This document shows positions 1-12,550 of a stretch of DNA of 64,000 bases, one piece after another. Source of the DNA: Hydractinia symbiolongicarpus (taxonomy: Eukaryota > Cnidaria > Hydrozoa > Anthoathecata > Hydractiniidae); assembly GCF_029227915.1 (NCBI RefSeq), contig NC_079883.1:4524001-4588000 (forward strand). The letters run 5' to 3'. Below the pieces are notes generated by a model, which saw nothing but the letters and a program-made list of their open reading frames with translations, had not been told where the DNA came from and made no database searches. Positions within the stretch are counted from its first letter, which is position 1. Each line of letters begins with the position of its first letter. The position numbers and the translations under genes are program-made.

Positions 1-12
1 TACACGACGTGA

Positions 13-619
13 CATCACAAACCACATGTACATAAGCACAACAAAGTTACGTTTATCATAGATCGATCAAAATTTCTTATTGTAGAGGAGTTCATCGACA
101 ATGTGATAGATTGTAATACTGTAACTCCGCCTCAATCTCCACCTGTCATTAATTTGACCTCACCCCAGAAAACAGGAAAAACTGACGTTGTCCCGGGCCA
201 GTTACTGAGTGAAAAAGAATTGTTGACGTTGCGTGAAATGGACAAAATTATCAACAACCATATGCTAACCGTGTGTTGTGGTATTTTTGGAAATGAAAGG
301 ATGGCGCAGTGTGACAAGTGCAAAAAATGGTTTCACGGAATGTGTGAAAACATACCAAACAGCGTTTTTAAGAAGTCCAACCAACAAGAATTGGTATTGC
401 AAAATGTGTAAAAGTGTTTGTTGTAAATTTATCTTATCTCATAAGAAAAAAAAACAAAAACGAACGAAAGTGTTTTATTCCATTCCGCGTGGGTATTCAA
501 GCCGTACGGGCATAGTTTGTTTAGATATTCGGAACAACTCGCGAAAACTCGTCCAAAATATTGTTTTTTATGAACCTCCGACCCGGCACTTGTTATTAGA
601 GTTTTCCTTCATTGTATAG
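13..619 (+). pseudogene. Frameshifted PHD-finger-like ORF, probably transposon cargo
   Basis: An open frame runs from about 13 to 411 and carries the first half of a PHD-type zinc finger: Cys pairs around CDKCKKWFHGMC (about 310-342). The closing pair (NWYCKMC, about 390-411) is only in the next frame (278-619), so one frameshift near 365-378 splits the finger. PHD fingers read histone tails, and similar fingers are common inside animal transposon ORFs. The flanking DNA is Helitron-like, so mobile-element origin is more likely than a host gene. The upstream part and true start lie outside or near the window edge. A sequencing indel could also explain the break. Confidence 0.5.
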
Positions 620-1046
620 ATATTGAAACGCTGATCAAGACTATGTATAGGATCATGTACTTTTAACAAATGGTTGCAGAGATATTGGGATTTAAAGGTT
701 TTTTGATGACGTCATCAACCCGTCCATTCCGAAACGGATTGGTGAACCAGGTTTTGGAAAATTACCCAAATTGGTCCTAGCTGCTCCCTAGTTACCTACG
801 CAGTGAAAAATCATTGACGTCACCACCTCGTTTCCAAGTTATTTTGCCTTTAAGTTTTAGGTGCACTGCAATGGCTTCATTAATTTGATATAGGATACTG
901 ACGTTAAAGTAGTGTTATTGACGTCGCGCCATAACGTCAGAAAATTTAACATATTAGACATGCATTTTTCGGCAACATCAAAGGAAAATGACGATATCCA
1001 CTTTGCCTGTTACAAACAGACACAGTTTCTGTATTATTATAAGAGA
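620..1046 (-). mobile_element. Helitron 5' region, minus strand, 3' end not in window
   Basis: Read on the minus strand, this begins at 1046 with TC followed by TTATAATAATACAG and the CTGTGTCTGT block, preceded by A, as expected for a Helitron 5' end. The interior is collinear with the element at 1096-1798 and with 52052-52784, including the TGATGACGTCATC block near 700. Similarity fades below about 620 where the PHD-like ORF lies, so the element may be a longer relative carrying cargo that runs off the window. Confidence 0.5.
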
Positions 1047-1095
1047 TATATAAATAAACATATTGTAATTTTTATATGACTTATTTACTTAAAAA

Positions 1096-1798
1096 CTAGT
1101 CGATAAAGCCCATGGAAAATCCACTGAGGCAGGATAAAAATGAAAAAAAGTGTCATTTGAATTTTAATGACGTCAGCAACCCATCCACCAAAAATAAATT
1201 TAGAACCTTGTTACCACGCTGACTCTATTGTATAGAGCTTAAACGGCTGCTGATTACGAAAATGTATATGATCATGTGCTTTTTATGAACGATTATTAAG
1301 ATATAGGGTTTGAAAATTTTGTTGACGTCAGCAGAGACCTGTCAAAACACAAATCTTTTTTCAGAAATTTGTACACCTGTTGCCTTTATCGTATAGATCT
1401 TGAAACGCTGACAAGAAAATGTATAGGATCATTTAGTTTTGACAAATTGTTGCGGATATATTGAGGTCTAAAGGTTTTTTGATGATGTCATCAACCCATC
1501 TATTCCCAAACGGATCCAGGTTTGGAAAACTTACCCAAATTGGTCCCAGGTGGTCCTTAGTTACCCACACAGTGAATAAAAGACTGACATCACCAACTCG
1601 TTTCCAAGTTATTTGGCCTCAAAGTTTTAAGTGAACTGTACTGGCTTCATTAATTTGGATATTGACACTGAAGTAGTGATATAGCGTTGAATAACGTCAA
1701 AAAATTAAACATTTAAGACATCACTTTTTTATTAAAGGAAAATGAACCTCCACTGTGCTTGTTACAGACAGACACAGTTTCTGTATTATTATAAGAGA
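1096..1798 (-). mobile_element. Non-autonomous Helitron, minus strand
   Basis: On the minus strand the element starts TCTCTTATAATAATACAG (1798 downwards) after an A and ends with a hairpin (GTGGATTTTCCATGGG) about 10 nt before CTAG at 1099-1096, followed by T. TC start, 3' hairpin, CTAG end, A/T target and no terminal inverted repeats are the standard Helitron signature. No Rep/helicase ORF is present. Its interior is repeated at 620-1046 and 52052-52784. Confidence 0.72.
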
Positions 1799-2867
1799 TA
1801 TCATCCAACGGCTAAAGCATTATAGAGGGGGATGTATTTGCCTTTAATTTTGCATATAAGTACAACTTAATCCATTCAATCTGTTGAATGATACCAGCGG
1901 TGGTTGGCCACCACAGGTGAACAATATTCAATTCAAGGTAGGACAATGCTTTTCCATAGATCTAACATTACTTGCTGTGATCTTGTACAAAAGGTGCGTA
2001 GTATCCAGAGAGACAATTTTTTTCTTGTATCAATTACACTTCGATGTGATTCTCAAATGAGGCATCATTTGTCATCAGTACGCCAAGATTTCTGACTTTA
2101 TTTTTTTTCATCATGATGATTATCATCAGCGACATTATCACGGATTCTGTTTTGAAGTTGCTTAAGTTGATCTTCTTTACAGCTTTCTTGGGTTGCATCT
2201 GGTAACTCATCAGTTGGTGGGGATTGGCACAGTAAAGTTTTTTTTTATGTTTTTTATATTTGTCTTTGCGGTTTGTCTTTCCTTTTTTTCTGTTCTCTCT
2301 TCAGTTTTTGTCTCTTTTTACCCTCCTCAAATTCTTTCTTTAATTTTATTTTTCTGCTAGTTTCTCCTAATGCTCATCAGACGTAATCACTCTTCTGTTG
2401 TAACAATTCTTGTATTATTTTCTTTTTTCTCCAGGATTGGTGTTATGAACAAGATGCGGATGATCCATGTTTTTAAGTGCCTTTTGTTGCTGCAAGTTGA
2501 CTGTTGGCTTCGAGAACGTTGTGATTGGCTGTTAGGACAGAAGCCATTGACCCACCATGAAGGCAGTTTTGAGGTTCCTGGAAGGCTAACAGGTGTAGGT
2601 TTGACAATATTGTTGATGATGAATATGATGGCATCAAACATTTCAAATATAGAGCAAGTGAATTAAATGGATTTATTCCACAAGATGGAAGTGAGGAAAG
2701 GATACGAGCATAGCTAAATTTTTCCTCTTATGCCGGTTTGAAGACAGCGGAAAATTTAGTTTTAGAAATGGAGACATTTCTGGTGATTTTTTTTGCCTTA
2801 TCAGAAAGTATATTACTTGAAACACCCTTGCTGCACTGACTGCATTTATCATCTGTTCCTGTGTTCA
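1799..2867. other. Intergenic, no supported gene
   Basis: AT-rich DNA with short T-rich tracts and ATC/ATG simple-sequence bits near 2110-2135. The short open frames here lack recognisable motifs or splice context. Confidence 0.5.
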
Positions 2868-3323
2868 TCATCATCATTCATCATTCTCGGCTTAACGTCC
2901 GTTTTCCATGTTAGCATGGGTTGGACGGGGTATATTAATGACCCTCTTCCAATCTGATCTAGACTGTGTTAGATCTAAACTCAACTTCCTCTGTATCAAG
3001 TCTGTTCTTATAACCTACTGCCAAGTCTTTCTCGGTCTGGCTCTGGGCTTTGCCCCAGGAACTATCAAATCTCTACACTTTCTTACCCAATTATCCTCCT
3101 CCATTCTTTCCAAGTGCCCCAGCCAATTCAATCTTCTTATCTGGATAACATCGTTAATTATATGGAGACTTAGCCTGCTTCTTAGCTCATCTGAACTCTT
3201 TCTGTCTCTCAGACTGGCGTTACACATCCACTTTACCATTCTCATATCACTCCTTTCTAAACGGTCAAGATCTTCCTGCTTTACTGCCCATGTCTCACTA
3301 CCGTACAACATAACACTTCTTAC
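2868..3323 (-). pseudogene. 3' end of a LINE retrotransposon (reverse transcriptase C-terminus)
   Basis: The minus strand encodes the C-terminal tail typical of endonuclease-type LINE polyproteins: MLYGSETWAVK near 3311, then a Leu/Arg-rich segment with LNWLGHLERM, ending PRKTW near 3018. A conserved-looking RPTHANMENGR tail (about 2890-2925) follows after an in-frame stop and frame change. A short (ATG)n/(ATC)n tract at 2868-2885 is a common LINE 3' tail. The catalytic RT domain is missing, so this is a dead, 5'-truncated copy. RTE/CR1-like origin is a guess from the tail. Confidence 0.7.
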
Positions 3324-4654
3324 ATAGACAACCTACCTTTTACCTCAATTGACAGGACTCTGCTAGTCAACAAAGGAAGTAACTATCTGAACTTTTTCCA
3401 AGCAGAACCTATCCTGAAACTGAAAATTAAAAGAAGTGATAATAATAAGTAGAACTTAGTCTTAAAAAATGAAACGATTCAATTTTATCCATGCTCTTTC
3501 TAGAAGAACAAAAAAATAAAGAAGAGCGAATATGTGTTGGAATGGTTTCTTGAGCATTTTATTTCTCAAATCGTTGGATTTTCCACAATTATGCAGTATT
3601 CTCAAAGTACTTAAAAGTTCACCAGTTGTGCGTGAAAGTTCGCCACCCTAACGATTTTTTGAAATAATGCTTTTAAAAGATTAATGAGGTGATAAATTAT
3701 TAAAAAATGACATCTTAAAAGTAAGCTTATATTTCTGGAGAAGTAATACAAAACGATATGGCAAATTTGTACCTCACAAAAACAGGCGATGGGCGCTTTG
3801 GGCGCGGCAATACTATTAAGTGTCATGTTACGCAGCACGAATTTGCCTATCACTTAATACAACAACCACAGCTTTTGTGATAGCGGGTAGATTGTGGCAA
3901 ACTTATACGACCGTACTCTACGAACTTATACGGCCGCACTCTAGATAATAAAAAGTAATCCTCCCCAGCAGCTTATCAGAATTTACATTTTACGAAACCT
4001 GCTTTCTATGGCATAAATATATTTTTCTTTATTATTCGCGCTTAAGAAGATATATCATTTTATATAGTTTGTTTTAACTTAAACAAATGCGCTGTGTCAC
4101 AGCTCTTTTGTTTTATGGCAACTTCAATTTAGAAAAATTTCCTCCCTTCAGGTCCCAATTACAAGATTTTTTGTAAGAACAATATTTTGAATGTAAAATA
4201 AGAACAGCTTCAGGCTTAAATTGTTGTTTTCGTAGCTAAGAACAATGTGAGTCTGGAATGTTATTATTTACCTCTGTCTGTCACACAAAATAGTAGTTTA
4301 GCTGCGCATTTAGGGAGACGCACACAGTGCTGTATAAAAAAGACAGACAAACCCTAGTAAATTAAGAAGACAAACCGACTAGTAAATTAAAGAAAAAATC
4401 ATATGTCAACTCTAGCTAACCATTTCTGGTTGTTGTTTCTTTTCTTTTACCACAAACACAATTATAGACCTCTAGTGACAACAAAAAGGTTGCTCTCGTG
4501 GTAAATTTTTTTTATTATTTTTTGCAAAATAGTGAGTCTACCCTATTGTATTAAATTTCACCTAAACATAATATTTTTAGACTATAAGATGCTGTTTTGG
4601 TCTTAAAAGGTTGTGCTCACCTAAGTAGCTCCCCCTAGTAAATGATCCCACACA
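3324..4654. other. Intergenic region upstream of GALNT
   Basis: No coding or RNA gene is supported. It should contain the GALNT promoter and 5' UTR, but no convincing TATA or initiator element could be singled out in the AT-rich background. Confidence 0.5.
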
Positions 4655-7600
4655 ATGAAAGTCAGAAAAACTAGACTGATCATCGGAATTTTGTTTTCGG
4701 TATGGATTGGTGGAATGCTTTATTTTTTTACAAATAACTCACAGTCAATTCATGCAGTTTCAAAGGAGGAACGTGATCGACATGTTGCACTTGGAAAATT
4801 AGCCAGAGAAAGAGATCATTTCTCGCACAATGAAGTTGCTATAGCCAGAGACCCAAATATTAGGAACTCTCTTGAAAAGACAGACCCAAGATCTCTTGAT
4901 AATTTTGATTGGCAACGTTATATAAAAGCAGCAGGATTAAAAGATGGTGAAGATAAAAATCAACGAAATGCTTATAATCAGGAAGCAAGTGATGCCTTGG
5001 CATGGAATAGGGATGTTCCTGATGTTCGAGATAATAGGTATGTTTATATGTTTGTTATCCTTTTTATGAAAATTCGTCAAGAAATTTTAGATTTGTATAT
5101 ACTTATAATGCATAACTAATTATCTTTGGTAATTTTTCGAAATAAGAACTCTATGGCAGAGGTATCTGCTGGAATGCAAAATTTAAGATCATCATTAATA
5201 TTCCACATATTAACTGATAATCTCAAATTTTATGCAGCTACTAACATAAGAATCTGACTTTCTTAAATAAATGAACCTGTATGCATTTCATTTCTGATGC
5301 GTAATAATATATACAGTGACTAATAGATTTATATTTCTTCTTTGTCTAGTTGTAAAAATATCAAATATGACTACGACCTACCCACAACAACAATCATTAT
5401 ATGCTTTCATAATGAAGGACGAGCAGCTCTCCTACGGACTGTTGTTAGGTATGTTACAACCTTTTTTGTATATACATTAGAACAAGATTTATTTTTAGTT
5501 ACTTATTTTTAGCAAGTTATTTTTGTTATGTTGGTGTCACAAATTTGAGAGACAAAGATAAAGATACCAAAGCAGTAACATGTGAATTCTAAATTGCGTA
5601 ACTGCTTTGAAAGACCTGTTTCATATTCTTGATCTACAAAAATTTCTAATGCAGAATTTTTCATTTCTTCCTAATTCTGAAACTATGTTGGCAAAATTTA
5701 GCGTGTTTTGCAAAAAAAATCTCCTTCAGGTACCCCAACGATACAATGTGACAGATCTAGTAAATGAAATGAATAAAAATTTTGATTTACTTGCATATAT
5801 TCAGCAAATAAGTCGGTTAAGCTGGAACATCAGGATAATCAAAAGCCCTAGCAGTTCTGTCATTTTTCCACGGGCTTTATCAACTAACTACTGTTTTTAT
5901 CTTTGATCGCAAAACTGACATTTATAGGTCAGATAGGAAGGTCATTAATTTACCCTGTCCACCTCCTGTCCACTTAAGTTAAGAATAATAATAATGAAAT
6001 TTAAAGTAGTGTTGTTCTACACATGAGAAAAATTATAGCTGCATTTCCTTTTTTTGTTTAGTGCTATTAATCGCTCTCCACCACGGTTATTGAAAGAGAT
6101 TATACTGGTGGATGATTTTAGTGATAATCGTAAGTCCTTGTTTTTTTCTTCTGTTTTTGTGAGGTGACATGTATATCAATTTTAGGTTTGATTTTGGAAT
6201 ATTATTCTTTTTTGTTCAGCTGATGATGGGAAGGAATTGTTAAAAATACCAAAAGTTCAACTAATACGCAATTCAAAAAGAGAGGGCTTGATACGTTCTC
6301 GTGTTAAAGGAGCTGATATAGCAACTGGTGATGTTCTTACGTTTTTGGATAGTCATTGCGAATCAAATGAAATGTGGCTTGAGCCATTGCTTCAAAGTAT
6401 TAAAAATGTAGGGTATTTTCTCTTTCTTTATAAATATGTAATATACATAGCTTTTTGCAAGAAAATGGCACTTTTTTTCGATTAATAAACCTCACAATAT
6501 TTGTTTTAAAGAACAAATTTTTTGGCTTAGAACCGTTTTTGTGCAAATTCTGGAACTTATGTTTGCAGAAGCTCTGACAAAATTAATGTTTGCATCTAGA
6601 ACTCTTATTTATGAAATCTGTGGAAGGTAATGCAAAGAAAAAGTTTAAGAAAATGACAATGTGACAGCGACTATAGTCTTGTGGTAGAGCGTTTGCTTTC
6701 AGTGCTGAAGGTGTTGGGTTCAAACCCCGACCTAGTCATGCCAGAGAATATGAAAGTGTGAATCTATCCTCTCTGCCTACTGAATAGGATTGATAACGTA
6801 GACTTTCATAAATGGGAGCTTTAAATGCACTAGGACCCCCCTTCGCTGGACCCTTTTGATAATAGTTAGAAATTAGAAATTGAAGAGGCTATCCTGGGTA
6901 AATAATAATAATAATAATAATAATAATATACATTTTTGTGATTAAATAGTTTTTAAAAAATTTAGACTGTGTTCGAATTTTCGGAACTTAATTTTGCGAT
7001 TTTCTCTTCGAAGTGCAATTTTGTTTTGTGTGTTTTGAGTCCAAAATCGCAGAAATAAGTTTTGCAAAAATATCTTCCTTTAAAGTATAAAATATTTTTA
7101 ACCAAGTCTAACTATTTTTAGAATCGTAAAATTGTTGTCTCTCCCATTATTGATGTTATTGGCCACGAAGACTTCATATACTTGAGTTCATCATCTGAAT
7201 TGAGAGGAGGTAATCTTACTAAACACGACTGTTACAAACGTCTTTGTTTGGATTTTTGTTTGTGTTTTCTATTTTAATATTTTTTAAATGTTGTAGGTTT
7301 TGGTTGGAATTTAAACTTCAAATGGGACTTTTTACCTCCAAAGCCCCTAGAACAGCATCGAAAAGACCCTTCTGCGCCAATTAAGTACGAAATGTTATGC
7401 TTACTTTCTTATATATGTTTTTTTATAAAAGCTATATTTTTACAGTTTTTTGTTTTAATTAAGGTCTCCTACGATTGCAGGCGGACTTTTCTCAATTGAT
7501 AAACGTTGGTTCGAAGAACTTGGTAAATATGATATGGATATGGATGTATGGGGTGGTGAAAATTTAGGTGTGTATATTTGTTTGTTTGTTTGCTTATTTG

Positions 7601-9487
7601 TTTGTTTTTGACTTACAATCTCAAATAAATACTACTATTTCTTTTTTCCTTGAGCTCAAATGTTAGCAATTCTTTTTTGACATCTAGAAATTATCGTAAA
7701 TTTAATGTCGCTTACTTTACGATCTCCACGAAAATCTGAACTGTATATGTGGCGATGCTGTAAATAAGGTTAACCTTTCATCTAGAAATGACTTACAAAT
7801 CTTGCGTTCACATGCTTTATTGTTAGATTTTATTTATTTCAGAAATCTCGTTCCGAACCTGGCAATGCGGAGGAGAGATGCACATTTTACCGTGTTCTCG
7901 AGTAGGTCATGTTTTCAGAGACAGACATCCTTATAAATTTCCAGGAGGAAGCATGAATGTTTTTCAAAAGTAAGTAAGGTTTTGGCATAATCTCTCTTCT
8001 GTGTTCTTAGTGCGGTTGGCTTAACGAAGGTTATTTTTTCCACAGGAACACTCGCCGCGCGGCCGAAGTTTGGATGGATGAATATAAAAAATATTATTTT
8101 TCTTCAGTTCCTTCTGCTAGATATGCCGCATTTGGGGAGTAGGTTCTATTTTTTCATCTGTGAGTTATTTATTATAATGGGTTAAATTGAGATTATAAAG
8201 TGTACTGTTTTTTTTCTAGCATTCGAGAAAGAATGGCACTGAGAAAGAAACTTGAATGTAAACCTTTCAAATGGTTCCTAGAGAATGTTTACCCTGAGTT
8301 AAGGTCAGTTTTCGCTGCTTCACACATTGCCGGTGCCAGTACCGGTCTATCGCACAATACTGGTCGTTGTACCTGTCTATAGGGCACAATACCAACCGTA
8401 GTGCCGGTCTATCGCACAATACCAACCGTAGTGCCGGTCTATAGCGCACGATACCATTCGTAGTGCCGGTCTATCGTACAATACCTTGTATTACCGGTCT
8501 ATAGCGCACAGTACCAATTGTAGTGCTGGTCTATTGCATACAACAGCAACCGTAGTACCGGTTTATATTACGTTTCAAATTGTTTAGTGTTGTTGCGTTT
8601 ATAGAGTCCCTGCTGCAGACGATTTAAAGTACGGACAGTTGAAGCAAGGTGGTGAAAACTGTTTAGATACGCTTGGACATCTTGAGGGTCAAGGAGCTGG
8701 AATATTTGCATGTCATGGCCAGGGCGGAAATCAGGTTTGCTAAAACATTTTTCAAACCTTACGGGTTAGGTTTAAATGAGTGATATTTGTTCTCTTTTGA
8801 CCGGAAAATCTGATGTATTAAATAATTAAAAAAAAATTTTCTAATTTTTTCGTAGGACTGGTCTTGGACTAAATCTCAACAACTGAAACACGAAAGTTCG
8901 TGTTTATCAGCCTCAGATAATCATGTTGGATCTGTCATCAAAATTCTTCCATGCTCCAGTACTGACAAAATGCAGGTATGAATATGGCTTGTGATCTTGT
9001 GTTTAATTGCGTTTTGGTGTAATCTATTTAACCCTTTTTTTCCTACGGATGCATATACAGTGGAATCTCTCTATTTCGAACTTCTCTCTATCTCGAACAG
9101 TCTCTGTCCCTTTATGGTCCGCCAAGGTAGGTATTTTCCTTTCTTTATTTCGAACTTTCTCTATCTGGAACAAATTTTTTGGTCCCATGCGAGCTCGAGA
9201 TAGAGAGATTCCACTGTATATATCCGTTCCGTAGAAACTTGCGGGAGTGGTGGAAAGATAGCTACGCTGGGATAAACGGGTGTTTCTTCTACTTCCCTCT
9301 CAATATTATGGAGCTTTAAAGTAAGTTTTCTTTTTAGAAATGGAAGTATGATGAAGATGCGCAAACACTTCAAAACGTTGGCAGTCAGTTGTGTCTCGAT
9401 AACTACAAATCCGGTCAAGATTTGACTCAACAAGATTGTTTAGGACATGAAACACAGAAGTGGACATTTGAGATGGATAACACGTAG
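4655..9487 (+). CDS. GALNT: Polypeptide N-acetylgalactosaminyltransferase (13 exons)
   Basis: Predicted type II Golgi enzyme that starts mucin-type O-glycosylation by moving GalNAc from UDP-GalNAc to Ser/Thr. Exons: 4655-5037, 5350-5448, 6062-6129, 6220-6407, 7122-7209, 7297-7384, 7464-7567, 7843-7969, 8046-8138, 8220-8303, 8605-8734, 8856-8975, 9338-9487. All introns are GT-AG, phases agree, and the sum is 1722 nt (573 residues plus stop). A membrane anchor lies at residues 8-25. The GT-A domain shows [13 protein letters not shown], the Mn-binding DSH (227-229) and WGGENLEISFRTW. The C-terminal ricin-type lectin has [10 protein letters not shown] and ends with QKWTFEM. The start has a short cytoplasmic tail before the anchor, as in the family. 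The exact GALNT subtype cannot be assigned. Introns hold a SINE, a minisatellite and a MITE. Confidence 0.95.
6666..6926 (+). mobile_element. tRNA-derived SINE with (AAT)n tail
   Basis: Lies in GALNT intron 4. A tRNA-like head has an A-box-like GTCTTGTGGTAGAGCG (6676-6691) and a B-box GGGTTCAAACCCCG (6716-6729). A non-tRNA body of about 170 bp follows, then nine or so AAT repeats (6901-6926). The pol III boxes plus simple-repeat tail define a SINE; the tRNA fold is not intact enough for a functional tRNA. Clear target-site duplications were not found. Confidence 0.78.
8338..8569 (+). repeat. Minisatellite, about 7.5 units of 28-32 bp
   Basis: Units share the core CCGGTCTAT followed by a CGCACAATACC-like segment and a variable end. 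Examples start at 8338, 8369, 8399 and 8429. It fills most of GALNT intron 10, directly after the exon 10 donor, without disturbing either splice site. Units differ by several substitutions and 1-4 bp indels, so it is not newly expanded. Confidence 0.85.
9058..9216. mobile_element. MITE with inverted repeats and TA target (Tc1/mariner/pogo type)
   Basis: The ends are near-perfect inverted repeats: CAGTGGAATCTCTCTAT at 9058 and its complement ending at 9216. TA flanks both sides (9056-9057, 9217-9218). The 159-bp length and lack of an ORF fit a miniature element mobilised by a pogo/Tc1-type transposase. It sits in GALNT intron 12 and contains internal echoes of the TCTCTATNTCGAAC motif. Confidence 0.72.
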
Positions 9488-12400
9488 TCTTTAGTTATCG
9501 CTAGAAAATTTTATCTGAACGGTTTATAACGATCGGGAATCAGAGTTCAGGCGAAAGTCCACTTGCAACGCATAACGACATGCTCAACGCTGCGCAGCAA
9601 AACTCAGGGCCTGTAGAAATTTCAAAATGACTCACTTTTGAGACGAACAACACGATTGAAGGGGCTTAGGTAGCTACTGCGCAATAATTGTCTATTAAGC
9701 GTCTTGAGCCGACGTGCTAAAAGTTTTGGGTGTGCTTTTGCCTTTATGAAATGCGTGTGTCATTCGCGAGCTTACGTGCGTCACTCGCGATACATCTGGG
9801 TATTTATTTATTAGGAAAATCGAAATTCTTAAATATTCTGTTGTTAGTAATAATCCAGACATAAAGTTTGCGCTGTGTTGCGAATTTTAAACTGTCGGAA
9901 ATTAAATGCTACCAATAGAATATTTGTCGAAGGAGTAAGAATATTTGAATTTAGTAAAATGCTCATTAAAAATATATATATAACTAGCCAGCTATTTGTG
10001 TATCCCTAGTGTTTATGTTCGATTAAGTGCCTGGAAGGGATTTTTTGTATAATTCTGTTTGAAATCTTTATTGGCCAGGGAGGCTTATTCAAGAGAAGTC
10101 GCCTAATCGAGCATTCACAGTAACCGTAAAACGTGAAATTATTTTAATGTTTTATATGAATGTTGTTACAAGATTTTTACACTGTGGTCACAAAACACAA
10201 GTTTTTTCGTCCGACGTACTTTTAGCCAAAGTAGCTATCACACGTAGAAGCTTTTTTGAAAACGCATACACCACATTTTATACCCGTTTATATATGGACT
10301 AAGCTATGGAGAATTTGTGTCTTCGCTTGTATTTTTTGTAACTGGATAATTGATTACTTTGCTTCATCCTTTTTGTATTTTGTTCAACCTCGTCCCCAGA
10401 GGATTTTGCCTTTTTGACACCGAAGCGTCAAGTAAGCGCTAGCAGCTTTGACTTCAGCAACACACACCCTAGGGGCGGGCATGGTATTTTGTAGCAACAG
10501 TCTTTTAACATCCTTGACCTATCCCGAGAATTACTTACGTGATATGTCAAATCGAAAAAAGTGCGAGAATTCACATGCCTTAAAAAAAAATAGGGAGAAG
10601 TCAAGAAAATCTCCTTAAAATTCTAGGTTGTGCGTAACTCCTTTGGATATTCCTGACTCAGGGCTGCTCAAAAACTCAAGAGCATCTAGAAAAGGGGTTT
10701 TATATCAGAGAATATTTTAAATTCCCAAATTACGGAAATCCAACTTAGGTTCTGAGAATCTTTTTTAAAAAGAATGATTTTTTTTTTTTTTTTTTTTTTT
10801 ATTCTTAAGTACTTAACTTTGCCCGTTCCTTTACGGTCTAAAATAAGTTATTTATAAAATCTTTCGGTTGGTTACCGTATTTCCACTAATAAATACATAG
10901 CGCTTTTTAAAAAGTTCTCGAAAATTATTGTGCGCTTGCTAGAGTCAGTGCTTATTAGAAGGGCGTAAAATTTCTGGTGACGGTTCCAAAGCTGCAATCT
11001 TGCTATTTAATGTAACTAGTCGTTAGCCCGTGGAAAATCCACGGGTTCGCCCGTCCTTTTTATACCGCATTGCGTGCGTCTTGCTACTCGCGCAGCTATG
11101 CTACCATTTTGCGTGACAGACAGACAGACAGACGTATACGGGCATTATAATATAGACTTTCTTGTTGTCGGACTATAAGATATGAACTTTCGGATGGGCG
11201 TATATTGGAAGAAGAACAGTAATTTAAAGGTGTATTATATGGCCGAAAAGTTTTTTTTTTCTCGAAAAAATTCCTAAGTACAAGGTTTGGGTAAGCAGCA
11301 AATCTTATAATGATCGCGTGTTGTCAGAAATGAACACATAAGCAGTGGTTCACAGGAACAGCCATTTATGTCAAATTTTCTCCACGCCAAAATATCTACG
11401 CTCAGTAATTTCAGCGTGAATTTAATAAATTGGGAAACAAAACGTGTGGGTAACTTAAGATTATTCTGTTGTGGAAATTGAAAGTTGTTTTTGAGATTAT
11501 TGTGCGAAAGCCGTGAGAAGTGCTCAAGGAAATTTTGCCAAAAATTGGTACCCATCGGACGCTTTTTAGTAAATTGTTTTCATGTAAATATATCTCAAAA
11601 GGATCAAGGAATTGACTTTCTCTACTTACCACGTTAATTGTTACGAGATTTCCGCGATTTTCATGGTGGACTTTTTATTGACTACATCCACCAGCGAGAA
11701 GTTACCCAGGAAGAAATTATCTCGGGAGAAAAAAATTAGGAGTCACCCAGGGATTTTTCAGTTTTTTATATTAGGACTATTATCCGTCCCAATAAAGGCT
11801 AATAAGCCCTGGTGACGAGGTTGAAAGAAAAGTAAAATGCGAATGCCTGTCCTTGTTTTAACAAAGCGGAATTTAAGTCTTCGTTTCTTAACTAAAAACC
11901 TTGATCTAATATACTTTTATCCATTGCCTAAAATTTTGTCGATCCGAAAAAAAATTTGAAAAAGTACAGGGACCGACGAAGAAATAAGGCTGACTGAAAT
12001 ATAAAATTACATATAATTTTAACCAGTATAAATTTTCAAGGTTAATTTTATAGAAAAAGCCAGAAAAAAATTTGTTTATTAACCAACTAGTTCAGAATAA
12101 TCGTTGGCGCTAAGTGATGAGATTTTAATTAGGAGAGGGAAATTTAGACCAACAAAGGTATAATCCTATAAGGTATTAAAAAGAGACATTGGTAAAAATG
12201 AAAACAGATCCAATCTACGTTTTATATCTGATATATAATACAAAAAACGAAAGAAATTAAATGCGGAAAAGTTACGTAATAACAAACAAATATAAAAATC
12301 ATACGGTGAAATAACTGACACGCTGGGTGAAATTAAAAGTTTAGAGAGATTTCAAAAGGTTGAAATTATTATCTTTGCACAAAATTGTTGTTGCGGATTC

Positions 12401-12550
12401 ATAACAAAGAATAGTTTTACTAATTATGAACAGAAATCATTTTCAGCTACATAAATCATGCCGGAAAAAATGAATAGAAGTTATTATAATAGAATCCTAT
12501 CAAATTCCACCTAAGTAAGTTTAATAACTAACCAATATATTTGTTCATAT
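9488..12550. other. Intergenic between convergent GALNT and EXOC8
   Basis: Both genes end into this 3-kb stretch, so it holds their 3' UTRs. A T-run lies at about 10779-10800 and a miniature Helitron at 11016-11156. No further gene is supported. Confidence 0.55.
11016..11156 (-). mobile_element. Miniature Helitron-like element
   Basis: On the minus strand it starts TCTATATTATAATG (11156) with a (GTCT)n block, and ends with the strong hairpin CCCGTGGATTTTCCACGGG followed by CTAACGACTAG at 11019-11016. A similar element is at 56566-56691. The base before TC is G rather than the expected A, so the exact 5' end is uncertain. Confidence 0.6.

Noticed and set aside
5820-5920. Helitron 3' end near ATTTTTCCACGGGCTTTATCAACTAA
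   Set aside because: It resembles the family end but lacks CTAG and a full hairpin, and no 5' end was found; at most an old fragment in a GALNT intron.
6666-6740. Possible functional tRNA gene
   Set aside because: The A and B boxes are present, but the acceptor stem and cloverleaf do not close, and a SINE body with an AAT tail follows.
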